Shown here: one piece after another, positions 37,999 through 48,290 of the stretch
Layout of the letters: the number at the start of each line of letters is the position of its first letter
Position numbering within the stretch: position 1 is the stretch's first letter
DNA from: Gammaproteobacteria bacterium
GTDB taxonomy: Bacteria > Pseudomonadota > Gammaproteobacteria > Pseudomonadales > Azotimanducaceae_A
Direction: 5' to 3'
Assembly: GCA_012960755.1 (NCBI GenBank)
Contig: DUAT01000088.1
Span: forward strand, 1-64,000
DNA length: 64,000 bases
Made by a program: the position numbers and the translations under genes
Notes under the pieces: model-generated
Told to the model about the DNA's origin: nothing
What the model saw: only the letters and a program-made list of their open reading frames with translations
The model's database searches: none

Positions 37999-38817
37999 CT
38001 ATCCTCCAGAACTATTTTCGGGATCTTCAGGAAACGGTTTGTGGATTTTAACAAGTACAACTGAAATATTGTCCTTGCCACCATTGGCGTTTGCGAGATT
38101 TACCATGTGGCCCGCCGTTTCGGTGAGGCTGGCGTCAGGTTCTGTGATTATCGTTTCGAGATCGTCATCATCAACAAGGTCCGTTAGACCATCGGAGCAC
38201 ATAATATAAAGGTCACCGACTTTCACGCGATGCTCATGGACTTCAACATCTACCTCCAGTGCGACTCCCAGCGCCCTGGTAACGACATTCTTTTTACTTG
38301 AAGAACGTGCCTCTTCCCTGGTGTATAAACCTTTGTCTACCAGAACCTGAACGAAACTGTGATCCCTGGTGATTTGCAGGAGTTTGCCATGTCTAAAACG
38401 GTACAGTCGTGAATCACCGATATGGCCCACCGCAACCTTGTTGTCATAGAAGAGACTCACCAGGATCGTGGTTCCCATCCCTTGACGTAGTGGATCTTTT
38501 TGGGACATTTTAAAGACGGCGTCATTTGCATTCTCGATGGCACGCTGAACCACCTGAACCGGCACAGGCTCTGCGCTTTCGTCTGTTGCCCACTCGGTCG
38601 CCGATGGTGATGAATCACGCTGAAAGGATTGTAATTCATCCATCAGAAGTCCAACCGAGACAGAACTTGCAATCTCACCTGCGTTCGAGCCACCCAGGCC
38701 ATCGGCCAATACGGCAAGCCCAAGATCCGTATCACTGCTCAGACAGTCTTCGTTGTGATCTTTTATCTTGCCGACATCTGTCTGACAGACGATTTCAAGC
38801 TGGCCCCTGAATTTCAT
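37999..38817 (-). CDS. PP2C-type serine/threonine protein phosphatase
   Basis: A 272-residue PP2C (PPM) phosphatase with all metal-binding motifs: GKIKDHNEDCL, AVLADGLGGSNAGE, GHIGDSRLYR, CSDGLTDLV and GGKDNISVVL. It is a stand-alone, single-domain soluble phosphatase of the Stp type. No Ser/Thr kinase gene is adjacent; the only kinase-like domain in the window is the degenerate one in the giant sensor. It is divergent from yaaA. Confidence 0.9.
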   Translation of the reverse strand: MKFRGQLEIVCQTDVGKIKDHNEDCLSSDTDLGLAVLADGLGGSNAGEIASSVSVGLLMDELQSFQRDSSPSATEWATDESAEPVPVQVVQRAIENANDAVFKMSQKDPLRQGMGTTILVSLFYDNKVAVGHIGDSRLYRFRHGKLLQITRDHSFVQVLVDKGLYTREEARSSSKKNVVTRALGVALEVDVEVHEHRVKVGDLYIMCSDGLTDLVDDDDLETIITEPDASLTETAGHMVNLANANGGKDNISVVLVKIHKPFPEDPENSSGG

Positions 38818-39015
38818 GAGCGGTGCCTTCCATTCCCGGCCTCGTTTGCCTCCACCCTTGTTCGCATGGCACTTACCTTTTCCCTATGATTTTGCCTCTT
38901 CAGCCTGGGCATGTCTATTGGCTAGCAACTGGATTATTTTGCCACTTTGTCTGCTCGCACATGCGGTCTAAATTTAGTATTCTGAGCTGCTCCCATAACT
39001 AACGTTGGTTGTTGC

Positions 39016-39786
39016 ATGCTCACTGTCATTTCGCCCGCGAAGACACTGGACTTCGACTCAGATGCATTAACCTTAAAAAGTTCTGATGTCAGTTATCTGC
39101 GCCAGTCCCGACAACTGGTGACTCTGATGCGCAAGCAGTCGCCAAAACAACTCTCAAAGCTCATGGGTATAAGCCCAAAGTTAGCGGAGCTGAACGCGCA
39201 ACGATTTGAAGACTGGCGCCCACCCACCAGTGCTAACAGCGCCAAACAGGCCATCCTGGCATTCAAGGGGGACGTGTACATTGGGCTTTCAGTCGAAGAC
39301 TATAGTGCCCGGGATTTTAATTTCGCACAGAAAAACCTTCGGATTCTGTCTGGTTTGTATGGCTTGTTGAAACCCCTGGATTTGATTCAGCCTTATCGGT
39401 TGGAAATGGGTACGAAAATCCGAAACGCAAACGGTAAGGATCTTTACGAGTTCTGGGGCAATGATATTACTGATGGTATCTGCTGTGATTTATCGTCACA
39501 CCGTAACAAGACACTTATTAACCTGGCTTCAATCGAGTATTTCCAATCGGTTAAGCCGTATCTCTTGCCTGGCAAACTCATCACGCCCATATTTAAAGAC
39601 TACAGCAACGGTCGATTTAAAATTCTCAGCTTTTTTGCAAAGAAAGCCCGGGGATATATGGCAAGTTATATTGTCAGGAACCGCCTCAACAAGCCGGAAG
39701 ATATCAAATCATTCGATGTTGATGGCTACAAGTTCGACGACAACCTCTCCTCGGAATTCGATTGGGTGTTTACCCGAAAAGCATAG
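39016..39786 (+). CDS. yaaA: Peroxide stress protein YaaA
   Basis: A 256-residue protein of the YaaA/DUF328 family, which lowers free iron and limits Fenton damage in peroxide stress. It has the N-terminal MLTVISPAKTLDFDS, the DVYIGLSVEDYSARDFNFAQ block, and LSGLYGLLKPLDLIQPYRLEMGTK split across the middle. Full-length and clear. The NAD-kinase-like gene starts 32 bp downstream on the same strand. Confidence 0.93.
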   Translation: MLTVISPAKTLDFDSDALTLKSSDVSYLRQSRQLVTLMRKQSPKQLSKLMGISPKLAELNAQRFEDWRPPTSANSAKQAILAFKGDVYIGLSVEDYSARDFNFAQKNLRILSGLYGLLKPLDLIQPYRLEMGTKIRNANGKDLYEFWGNDITDGICCDLSSHRNKTLINLASIEYFQSVKPYLLPGKLITPIFKDYSNGRFKILSFFAKKARGYMASYIVRNRLNKPEDIKSFDVDGYKFDDNLSSEFDWVFTRKA

Positions 39787-39817
39787 ATTGCGCTCGCTCA
39801 ACAATGCAGGAACACTT

Positions 39818-40825
39818 GTGAACCGTCTTGGTATCATCGTCAACCCAATGTCCGGTCGTGATGTGCGGCGCGTCGCCGCTAAGGCAAGTATCAGCGCGCA
39901 TCATGACAAGCAGCAACAACTGACTCGGCTGGTGCTCGGTGCATTAGCCCATGGCGTGGATGAAATTTATCTGGCTAACGAGCCTTTCCGGATCAATGTC
40001 GGTGCTGTCGAAAATCTGCCGGACAGAAACAAGGTCAAGATCCTTGATTTCCCGCTGACCCATAGTGACAAGGATACTGCTCTGGTGACCACTAAAATGT
40101 GGGATGAAGGCTGTCGGGTGTTCATCGTCCTTGGCGGGGATGGTACCAATCGCATCGTTGCCAAGACGCGGCCTGACGCCATTGTTTTACCCTTGTCCAC
40201 AGGCACAAATAATGTATTTCCACTGTTAATGGAAGCATCTGTCGCCGGTGCAGCGGCTGGCTTGATCGCATCGAAGAGGCTGAAATTTGAAAACCATTGT
40301 CTGCGATGTAAACAACTCCACATCTCTATCAACGGTGCCATCAAAGATGTAGCGATGATTGATGCAGTTCTGCTAAAAGATGATGCGCTGGGCAGCCTTC
40401 TGCCATTTGCGCCTGAAAAACTGTCACAATTATTCCTGACCCGGGCAGATCCCGCCTCGGTCGGCATGTCGCCCATAGGCGGCTACCTGATCCCCTGTTC
40501 AGCGGAGGACAATTTTGGCGTTAGAATATCTTGCGATCAAATTGAACAAAACCAATCTGTACGCGTACCGATTTCTCCTGGCTTATATGGCGATGTGCCC
40601 ATATCCGATGTTGAGAAGATGGAAATAGGCCAAACCTATCAATGCCAGGCACCCGGTATTCTCGCTTTTGACGGTGACCGCTCGATAGCAGTCACCGAAG
40701 ATGATCTCGTCGAGATTACGATTCGCAGAGACGGACCCTGGATAATTGATCCTGCGAAAATAATGTTAATCGCCGCACAACACGGACTGTTAGTCAGTCC
40801 TGTTGCTAGTAGTCCTTCAAGGTGA
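39818..40825 (+). CDS. ATP-NAD kinase-like protein (AcoX type)
   Basis: A 335-residue protein of the NAD-kinase fold. It starts with GIIVNPMSGRD, has the GGDGTNRIVAK motif (about 104-114) and the PLSTGTNNVFP block, as in AcoX of acetoin clusters. It uses a GTG start (39818), with AGGA 8-10 bp before it; a longer frame runs back into yaaA and is not real. No acetoin dehydrogenase genes are here. It is only distantly like the relative at 15764. Confidence 0.8.
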   Translation: MNRLGIIVNPMSGRDVRRVAAKASISAHHDKQQQLTRLVLGALAHGVDEIYLANEPFRINVGAVENLPDRNKVKILDFPLTHSDKDTALVTTKMWDEGCRVFIVLGGDGTNRIVAKTRPDAIVLPLSTGTNNVFPLLMEASVAGAAAGLIASKRLKFENHCLRCKQLHISINGAIKDVAMIDAVLLKDDALGSLLPFAPEKLSQLFLTRADPASVGMSPIGGYLIPCSAEDNFGVRISCDQIEQNQSVRVPISPGLYGDVPISDVEKMEIGQTYQCQAPGILAFDGDRSIAVTEDDLVEITIRRDGPWIIDPAKIMLIAAQHGLLVSPVASSPSR

Positions 40826-40948
40826 AATTGACGGTGTACCAGTTAGTTCATTGCATTTTGGCATGAATCATCTGCTAAACTCTGAATCTATTAAATTCAA
40901 TCAGATGGAACGCTGAATAGTGTCCTGTTGTCCAAAGGTAAACTGGTG

Positions 40949-41932
40949 ATGAACCGTAACACCGGACTCCCGGTCAGTCTCGTTCTTGCCCTTATCCTAT
41001 GTATATTTATGCCACTATCCCCCTCGGTGGCAGACGCCGACGAATCGAATGCAGGTATCAGAACCCTGGTCTGGCCCGATGGCACCCATTATGTAGGCGG
41101 TGTCCTGAATGGTAAGCGCTCCGGTCATGGCACTATATTCTGGAAGGACGGGACACGCTTTGTAGGCACGTTCGCCAATGATCTGAGGAATGGCCCGGGT
41201 ACCATGATTTTGCCCGACGGCACAGTTTACAACGGTTATTTCAAGGACGATGTATTGGTAGATGCACAAGCAGCCACTGATAAATCACTGCTTGACCAGG
41301 TTATCGCAATTACTGAACAGGAGTTGACACCCGATGATGCGATAAAAGACTATATTCGCAGAATTCACTCACCTGGAGACTACGAGACTGACAAGTCTTT
41401 CTCCGGTGCGCCGGACACATCCCAATCACCATCTACACCCAGCCTGATCGAAGATGCGGCTGCTACCACCTCGCTTGCAACCATTGAGAAAAGTCCAGCG
41501 ACCGACACAACCAAGCTGACTGTTCCGGCAACGGACATCCAGCTAGTCTCACCCGAGTTAGGCAGCGTCGACATTACAGAACTCACAACCGAGGTTCAGA
41601 CGGAAGTTGAATCGATGATTGATCTCTGGGCTGCCGCATGGTCCGACCAAAATGTCGTTCAGTATCTGGCATATTATTCTGATGACTTTGATATACCTGA
41701 TCGCCAGTCGCGAACAACCTGGGAGAAACTTCGCCGCTCTCGAATAACCCGCCCGCGAACGATTAGTGTTTCAGTTGACTACGAAAAGCTTGAAGTCACA
41801 CAGCCCAACGTTGTTAATGTTCAACTAAACCAAAAGTATCGGTCGAATTTGTACAAAGACCGCGCCCGGAAACAAATTATCGTCAAAAAAGAAGGTGAGT
41901 TCTGGCGCATAATTTCAGAAAAAAGCCTGTAA
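40949..41932 (+). CDS. Secreted MORN-repeat protein with NTF2-like C-terminal domain
   Basis: A 327-residue protein: signal peptide (about 1-30, hydrophobic LVLALILCIFMPL), three MORN repeats (GTHYVGGVLNGKRSGHG and two more, about 44-105), a Ser/Thr/Pro-rich linker, and a C-terminal NTF2/Cds6-like domain (about 215-327, with LWAAAWSDQNVVQYLAYYSDDF). Start ATG 40949 with AAAGGT upstream; TTG 40928 is the alternative. MORN repeats contact lipid or peptides, and the Cds6-like domain is found in L,D-transpeptidase-linked and TPR periplasmic proteins. The molecular role is unknown. Confidence 0.75.
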   Translation: MNRNTGLPVSLVLALILCIFMPLSPSVADADESNAGIRTLVWPDGTHYVGGVLNGKRSGHGTIFWKDGTRFVGTFANDLRNGPGTMILPDGTVYNGYFKDDVLVDAQAATDKSLLDQVIAITEQELTPDDAIKDYIRRIHSPGDYETDKSFSGAPDTSQSPSTPSLIEDAAATTSLATIEKSPATDTTKLTVPATDIQLVSPELGSVDITELTTEVQTEVESMIDLWAAAWSDQNVVQYLAYYSDDFDIPDRQSRTTWEKLRRSRITRPRTISVSVDYEKLEVTQPNVVNVQLNQKYRSNLYKDRARKQIIVKKEGEFWRIISEKSL

Positions 41933-41977
41933 TCCCGGGCGTTGCTGTAGTTATGGTTAGTTGTGGTTACAGCAAAG

Positions 41978-42745
41978 CTACATCTTTTCTTCGGACAATG
42001 AGTATCCCGCATTCGCGGGAATACATAAGTACTTATCCCCCTCCCGATCTTCTATCCATGGTAATACCGAAACGATCTCGCGCTCGTCGGCCATTTTAAT
42101 AGCATTTGCTACCGTATTACTCTGAGCAAGCATTTCAATATTCAATCGGGTAGGGAAAATCACCGTATACTCGCCCGTGGTTGCTCCCTCTAAAGCAGCC
42201 TGGGGTGATATCCAGGTTGAATCTACGGATTCGTGCCCATCGTGAGCCGCGAGATGATCTGCAGGGGCTCGTGCAAGATAGAAGTGAGTATCAAACCGCT
42301 TCGGCATCATTTCCGGAGTAATCCAATGGGCATAGTAGTGCAATAAATCGCAAGCCAGTTCCAGCTTTTCATTTTCCAGGAACTCACCAATTGTCAGCTC
42401 ACCCCTGGCCAGCGGGTCACGATAGCGCTCAAGTTCAGCCAGACGCGAGCCATCGATAATGTCATCTGAACCCACTTCCCGCGCCAACAGAATCCCGCAT
42501 TCTTCGAAGGCTTCCCGAATGGCGCCAACCTGTAATGCCAGTTGAACATCGTTTTCACTGGCACCGGCACAACGATCCCTGACTTCATCATCACCGACCG
42601 CAACCTTTCCGCCAGGGAAAACCAACGCCCCGGAGGCAAAATCAATTTGATGATGGCGCACCACCATAAAAACTTCGAGCCCATCAGAACCGTCACGCAA
42701 CATCAATATTGTGGCAGCAGGAACCGGGGTTGGGGAACTGGACAT
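41978..42745 (-). CDS. Nudix hydrolase
   Basis: A 255-residue Nudix protein with the hydrolase box split by an insertion: FPGGKVAVGDDE then REAFEECGILL (about residues 42-85). It resembles the long NUDT19/CoA-type Nudix group of acyl-CoA or diphosphate hydrolases. The gene lies 55 bp after the enoyl-CoA hydratase gene in the same direction, which suggests acyl-CoA housekeeping. The substrate is not proven. Confidence 0.82.
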   Translation of the reverse strand: MSSSPTPVPAATILMLRDGSDGLEVFMVVRHHQIDFASGALVFPGGKVAVGDDEVRDRCAGASENDVQLALQVGAIREAFEECGILLAREVGSDDIIDGSRLAELERYRDPLARGELTIGEFLENEKLELACDLLHYYAHWITPEMMPKRFDTHFYLARAPADHLAAHDGHESVDSTWISPQAALEGATTGEYTVIFPTRLNIEMLAQSNTVANAIKMADEREIVSVLPWIEDREGDKYLCIPANAGYSLSEEKM

Positions 42746-42800
42746 AACGAAACCTCAAACGAAAGAGGATATCAAAATCCAGTAATCACCGCGAGTGAAC

Positions 42801-43613
42801 TTAGCGACCTTGGAATTCTGGTTTCCTTTTTTCCATAAACGCCAATGGTCCTTCCCGCGCGTCCAGTGAGCGTCCCGCAAATTTCTGGTGGTACAGTTCC
42901 AACTCCAGCTGAGAATCAAAGGTGCCCTCCAATCCCCGATACAGCTCCTTACGAGTTAAAGCTATGGCGATCGGAGCCGCGTTAGCAAGCGTCGTCGCCA
43001 TGATACCAACTGCATCATCCAATTCCTCCGGTACGACAACCTGATTTACCAATCCCATGTCCAGCGCTTCCTCGGCGCCCACCTGGCGCCCCGTGTAAAG
43101 AATCTCCGCTGCTCTGGCGAGACCGATAATGCGAGGTAAATAAAAAGTCATGCAAGCCTCCGGGACCAGCCCAATACGCGAGAAGGCAGCCGCAAACTTA
43201 CCAGCAGTTGACGCTATTCGAATGTCGCAACACAGGGCAATTCCAAAACCAAGCCCGGCAGCCGCCCCGTTTACCGAGGCAACGGCGGGTTTTGGCATGT
43301 CCCACAGTACCCGCGCGAAAGATTCCTGGAAACCATCTCGCGGAAGATAACTGTTGGGTTCAGCTTCCCTGGGCTCTTTACGAGAAAGTTTACGAGAACG
43401 TGCACCTGATGCCAGATCAGCACCTGCACAGAAGCCTCGCCCCTCGCCCCGGAAAACAACCACGCGAATATCGTCATCGACACTGGCATCTTTGACCGCA
43501 TCAAGAATTTCCACTCGCATCGGATCGGTAAGTGCATTCAGGCGGTCTGGACGGTTAAAGCTTATCGTCGCAACCTTGCTGTCTTTACGGTAGATTATGT
43601 CCTGGTAGTCCAT
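42801..43613 (-). CDS. Enoyl-CoA hydratase/isomerase family protein
   Basis: A 270-residue crotonase-fold enzyme. It has the oxyanion-hole block GRGFCAGADLASG and GAAAGLGFGIALCCDIRIAS, with the glutamate region FSRIGLVPEACM. It hydrates or isomerises 2-enoyl-CoA in fatty-acid or related degradation; the exact reaction is unassigned. Followed by the Nudix gene; no thiolase or dehydrogenase is near. Confidence 0.88.
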   Translation of the reverse strand: MDYQDIIYRKDSKVATISFNRPDRLNALTDPMRVEILDAVKDASVDDDIRVVVFRGEGRGFCAGADLASGARSRKLSRKEPREAEPNSYLPRDGFQESFARVLWDMPKPAVASVNGAAAGLGFGIALCCDIRIASTAGKFAAAFSRIGLVPEACMTFYLPRIIGLARAAEILYTGRQVGAEEALDMGLVNQVVVPEELDDAVGIMATTLANAAPIAIALTRKELYRGLEGTFDSQLELELYHQKFAGRSLDAREGPLAFMEKRKPEFQGR

Positions 43614-43789
43614 GCCTGCATCCTGTTTTTCGTTTTGCCGGATTTGTTGGGTGAAAACTACTACAGGTTCAGGCTGGTCACAACGATAAACGTAATACTT
43701 CAGAATGATAACTTTTTTGTATTGTGATTGGAAAATTGCACATCATTAATCCCGGCTGTAACATCAACACCATATTAAGCATGGTTTAA

Positions 43790-45726
43790 GTGTTTATAGT
43801 ACTTGCAACACCAAAAGAGACGAAAGCCAATATCGAGACTATCGATGTATTCGTATCCTATGCGTCTGCGGATCTGGATCGTGTAAGACCACTTGTCGCG
43901 GTTTTTGAGGCGCAAGGCTGGAAGGTCTGGTGAGACAGGGAGCTCGTCGTTGGTCCCAGTTATGAAGATAAGATTGAAGAGGCACTTGAGGCGGCGCGTT
44001 GCGTCGTGGTGGTGTGGTCCAACCACTCCATAAAATCCCAGTGGGTGAGAACCGAGGCACATGAAGGCCTGGAAAGAAAAATATTGGTTCCACTCCTGCT
44101 TGATGATGTGAAACCGCCATTAGCATATCGCATACGCTCCCTGTCATTGCCCGAACGTCGTCCTTTCAGTTCAAGGGAAAGAATATGACGGTGCAGAAGA
44201 TTGCCAGGGAACTCAATGTGACGCATATCCTTGAGGGTAGTGTCCGTAAAGCCCGTAACAGTGTCCGCATTACCGCACAGCTTATCGATGCGGAAACCGG
44301 CGTGCATCTATGGTCCAACACATATGACCGTGAGCTTGAAAATGTCTTTGCGGTACAGGATGAAATATCGAGAGCGACTGTTGCAGAAATAGATTCACTG
44401 GTTGGCGGGTCATCGTCTGTTCAGCATTTAGCAGACGGTCAGGGAGTAACGACTTTGAGGGTGGCGAACCAGCAGGCTTACGACATGTATTTACGGGCTT
44501 CCCAGCAAGAGCGACGCACCGACCCCAGTCACACGGAAGCTGTTTCCATGTTTCGGCAAGCGACTTTCCTGGACCCTGAGTTCGCCGATGCGTGGGTTGG
44601 ATTGGCACTGGCACTGGAGGAACGCTTTGAGGGGAAAACACCGAAAGAGGTTTATCCCGAACAAATAACGGCACTTGAACGAGCGCTAAATCTAGAACCG
44701 CAACATGCGCTCGCCATGGCACATTTGGGATTTCTACGTGCGCACACTGGATATGAATGGCGAGCAGGTTATGAGCTGATGGAACAGGCCTATCAGTTGA
44801 ATCCTCAAAATGCACAGGTACTAAGGATTCTTTCCGACCATCTGGCGTTTACCTCTAAACCTGAAAGCATAGCGATGATTGAGCAGGCTTACCGCCTGGA
44901 TCCTCTCTCCCCTGATGTTGTGCTCGCGTACGCGGATGCTTTGCGAGTTTCCGGCAGGCAGCGTGATGCCCAGCAGCTCATCGAAGGGTTCATGGCCACA
45001 GGTAGCGGTGGATTGGATACGCGACAGGCATCCTTCTTCTTACAGGCGGGAGATTTAGACCTTGCACAGCAATATCAAACTAAATCCCAATTGATCTGGG
45101 GTGTTGACGATTCCCTGGTGCTGCAAAACGAGTATATGCTGGTTGGCCGCCAGGGAAATGAGGCAAGGGCGAAGGAAATTGAAACCATATTACTGGAAAG
45201 AATGGAGCATGAGCTGGTTATCTACAATTATTGGGGATCTACTGACACAATCAAAAGACGATTTGATCTGGCCTATGCACAGCGACAGCCACACTTTATC
45301 CAGTCGGTGAGAGCATCGGATCCAGCATCCGGGTTTAGTGAAGATGAGTGGCGGGAACTCCGGGGAAAAATGAATGTCCATGCGCTGGGTGATATCGGCC
45401 TGTTACCATTCAGGCAAAGAACCGACAATGTGATCGATAACCTCTTGACACACCCGGTCGAGGTTGACGTATCGTCACTCGATAAGTTTGTCGGCACCTA
45501 TGAATCAAGCGGATTCACGACACTGACATTCGAGGTTAAGGAAGGGGATTTGTGGATTAGCACCTCTGAAGTATCCTCACTCAGAACCGTTGCGATAAGT
45601 TCATCAAGATTCGAACTGTTGGAATTCACAGGGTTCAACTACTATTTTGTCACGGATCCGAACCATGATCTCGTGGCCATGGACGGTCAGATTACGCGTT
45701 ATTACAAGCGAGTAGTGGAACATTAA
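43790..45726 (+). pseudogene. Decayed TIR-domain/TolB-like/TPR protein gene
   Basis: Frame 2 from GTG 43790 encodes a TIR domain: TIDVFVSYASADLDRVRPL, then WKVW, an in-frame TGA (43931-43933) where WWD would be expected, and DRELVVGPSYEDKIEEALE, VVVVWSNHSIKSQWVRTEA with the catalytic-type Glu, LVPLLLDDVKPPLAYR. At about 44130-44143 the frame shifts to frame 1 and jumps into the middle of a TolB/FlgO-like domain (VIARTSSFQFKGKNMTVQK, ILEGSVRKARNSVRITAQ). TPR-like repeats and a C-terminal domain follow to 45726. The membrane segment and first half of the TolB-like domain are missing. One former gene with a nonsense codon, a deletion and a frameshift; the 3' part (44185-45726, 513 residues) is still open. 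Confidence 0.7.
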
Positions 45727-45885
45727 TCAGATCGTCCAGTCAGTGATATCCGACGTCGATCGGAAACCGTCGCCGCGTAATTGTCGAGCGAATAAAATTA
45801 CACTTGCCAAAAAGAGATGATGTAACATGTCTCAGACACATGAGCGGTTTTGACTAAGTGTCTTCGAAAAACAGCGGTACAAATT

Positions 45886-46395
45886 GTGGATATTCAAGAC
45901 TTAGCAGCATGGGGTGAGTTCTTAGGTGGCATTGGTGGGCTCATTGCAGCCGTAGGTGTTGTTGGGTCCCTGATGTTTGTAGGCATCCAACTCCGCTCTT
46001 CCGTAAGGCAATCGAGTGTTGATAGCTACACCCAAATTACAGAACTATGGACGAACTTTACGAATGCCACGGCTGCAAATGCAGATGCCTAGGGAGTTTT
46101 TTATGAGGGGATGCGAGGTTATAGTTCGTTACCCCATGTTGACAAGGAACGGTTTAACTTCTTGATTGGGATGTATTTCGGAATCTTGGATACTATTATC
46201 GTTCACCGAGAAATGGGGGTCTGGAAGAATGAAGAGACTTTCGCTCGCAACATGGAGGAAGCTTACGCGGTGTTTCTCATGCCCGGTGTGCAGCAGTGGT
46301 GGCAAAAACACAAAGGTAGGGTCTTCGCCCCGCGTGTAGAAAGTTATCTCATATCCCGGATGGAATCGGAAGCGGCGCAAAAGATAAGCGGCTAG
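45886..46395 (+). pseudogene. Nonsense-interrupted single-TM hypothetical protein gene
   Basis: One frame split by an amber codon (TAG 46090-46092). The first half, from GTG 45886, has a membrane helix (LGGIGGLIAAVGVVGSLMFV) followed by GIQLRSSVRQSSVDSYTQ. The second half (GVFYEGMRGYSSL, YFGILDTIIVHREMGVWKNEE, VQQWWQKHKGRVFAPRVESYL) continues in the same frame with good coding character. I know relatives of this single-helix type only as hypothetical proteins. The single stop could be recent decay or a read error; it follows the broken TIR gene. Confidence 0.5.
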
Positions 46396-46413
46396 CTACT
46401 AGCCATCAACACC

Positions 46414-47637
46414 CTACCCACCAAAGTCATCTAAAAAGATATTATCCCGCTCGACACCCAGGTCTTCCAACATCTGAATCACAGCGGCGTTCATCACAGG
46501 CGGACCGCACATATAGTATTCACAATCCTCGGGCGCAGGATGATCCTTAAGGTAGTTATCAAACAGAACATTGTGGATAAACCCGGTGTATCCATCCCAG
46601 CCTTCGATATTCATATCTGACAGGGCAACATGCCACTCAAAGTTATCGTGATCTTTGGCCAGCTTGTCGTACTCATCGACATAAAACAGTTCTCGTTCAT
46701 TCCGCCCACCGTACCAGAAGGTGATTTTACGATCAGTGTTGATTCGCAACAACTGGTCAAAAATATGTGCGCGCATGGGAGCCATACCAGCACCGCCACC
46801 AATGAAGACCATCTCGTTGCTGGTCTTTTTTGCAAAGAAGTCACCGAACGGTCCAAATATGGTGACCTTGTCGCCAGGCTTCAGAGAGAACAGGTAAGAA
46901 GACATCTTACCCGGTGGAAAATCTGTTCCGGGCGGTGGTGAGGCAATGCGAATATTGAACTTCATAATGCCTTTTTCATCGGGATAATTAGCCATCGAAT
47001 AGGCACGGATGGTGACTTCATCAACTTTTGAAACATGATCAAACACACCAAACTTGTCCCAGTCTCCCCGGTACTCATCTTCAACATCTATCGTATGGTA
47101 ATCAATCTCGTAAGGGGGTATCTCAAATTGTACGAAGCCACCGGCGCGAAAATCGACTTCTTCACCTTCAGGCAATTTCAGTACAAGCTCTTTGATAAAA
47201 GTGGCCACATTCCCGTTTGAAACCAACTCGCATTCCCAGCGTTTGACACCAAATATTTCAGCTGGCACCTCGATTTTCATATTTTGCTTAACCGCGGTCT
47301 GGCAGCTGAGTCGCCAGCCATCCCGGGCTTCACCGCGGGAGAAGTGGCCCTCTTCAGTTGACAGCATGGAACCACCGCCATCAGTCACCCTGCAACGACA
47401 CTGGCCGCAGGTACCACCGCCGCCGCAGGCAGAGGACAGGAAAATCCCGGCATCCGCCAGGGTAGTCAGTAATTTGCCGCCAGCCTGGCTTCGCAACGCG
47501 TGGTCGGCATCACCGTTGATTTCGATCGATACGTCACCGGTACTGACCAACTGTTTTCTGGCAAACAGAATAACAAACACCAGCATCATAATGATGCCAG
47601 TAAACATCGAGACTCCAAGGATAATTTCAGTAGTCAT
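46414..47637 (-). CDS. nqrF: Na+-translocating NADH:quinone reductase subunit F
   Basis: A 407-residue NADH-oxidising subunit. It has an N-terminal membrane helix, a 2Fe-2S ferredoxin domain with Cys71, 77, 80 and 112, an FAD domain (RAYSMANYP) and an NADH domain ([22 protein letters not shown]). It takes electrons from NADH into the sodium pump. It is the last gene of nqrABCDEF, 27 bp after nqrE. No apbE follows in the window, although NqrB and NqrC need covalent FMN attachment. Confidence 0.96.
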   Translation of the reverse strand: MTTEIILGVSMFTGIIMMLVFVILFARKQLVSTGDVSIEINGDADHALRSQAGGKLLTTLADAGIFLSSACGGGGTCGQCRCRVTDGGGSMLSTEEGHFSRGEARDGWRLSCQTAVKQNMKIEVPAEIFGVKRWECELVSNGNVATFIKELVLKLPEGEEVDFRAGGFVQFEIPPYEIDYHTIDVEDEYRGDWDKFGVFDHVSKVDEVTIRAYSMANYPDEKGIMKFNIRIASPPPGTDFPPGKMSSYLFSLKPGDKVTIFGPFGDFFAKKTSNEMVFIGGGAGMAPMRAHIFDQLLRINTDRKITFWYGGRNERELFYVDEYDKLAKDHDNFEWHVALSDMNIEGWDGYTGFIHNVLFDNYLKDHPAPEDCEYYMCGPPVMNAAVIQMLEDLGVERDNIFLDDFGG

Positions 47638-47664
47638 ATAAATTCTTAATCTAGCGCCTGCAAC

Positions 47665-48276
47665 TTATAACGAAATCCCACCGAAGGACATGAAGCCCAA
47701 CGACATCAAACCCACAGTGATAAAGGTTATACCCAATCCGCGAAGACCTTCAGGGACGTCGCTGTATTTCAGTTTTTCCCGGATACCCGCCAGGGTGACA
47801 ATGGCAATAGCCCAACCGACTCCACTACCTATGCCATATACCGTACTCTCCATGAAGTTATAGTTGCGATTGACCATAAACAGGGAACCGCCAAGGATTG
47901 CGCAATTGACGGTAATCAAGGGCAGGAACACTCCCAGCGCGTTGTAAAGTGCAGGTACATACTTATCCAGGAACATTTCAAGAATCTGCACAATTGCGGC
48001 TATGACACCGATATAACTTAAGAACCCCAGGAAACTAAGATCAACATCCGGCAAACCTGCCCATGCTAATGCCCCATCATTGAGAAGATAGGTGAACAGC
48101 AGGTTGTTGACCGGCACGGTGATGGCTTGTACTACAACAACGGCAATACCCAGTCCAATGGCCGTTTCGATTTTTTTGGAGATGGCGATAAAGGTGCACA
48201 TACCGAGAAAGAATACCAACGCCATGTTTTCTATGAAAACCGCGGTGACGAACAAGCTGAGGTAATATTCAAACAT
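47665..48276 (-). CDS. nqrE: Na+-translocating NADH:quinone reductase subunit E
   Basis: A 203-residue membrane subunit with six helices, including the conserved [10 protein letters not shown] region and [16 protein letters not shown] with the Fe-coordinating cysteine. NqrD and NqrE form an inverted pair that holds an iron centre in the membrane. Gap to nqrD 14 bp. Confidence 0.95.
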   Translation of the reverse strand: MFEYYLSLFVTAVFIENMALVFFLGMCTFIAISKKIETAIGLGIAVVVVQAITVPVNNLLFTYLLNDGALAWAGLPDVDLSFLGFLSYIGVIAAIVQILEMFLDKYVPALYNALGVFLPLITVNCAILGGSLFMVNRNYNFMESTVYGIGSGVGWAIAIVTLAGIREKLKYSDVPEGLRGLGITFITVGLMSLGFMSFGGISL

Positions 48277-48290
48277 TAACTTCTCTCCGC

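Noticed and set aside
43931..43933. TGA in the TIR domain as selenocysteine or recoded Trp
   Set aside because: The position is a Trp in the TIR motif, not a Cys; no selenocysteine hairpin is evident; the rest of the window uses TGA as an ordinary stop; and the same gene also has a frameshift with deletion.
44282..44815. 177-residue minus-strand open frame inside the TIR/TPR remnant
   Set aside because: Antisense to recognisable TolB/TPR-like coding sequence; composition is Pro/Arg/His-rich as expected of a shadow.
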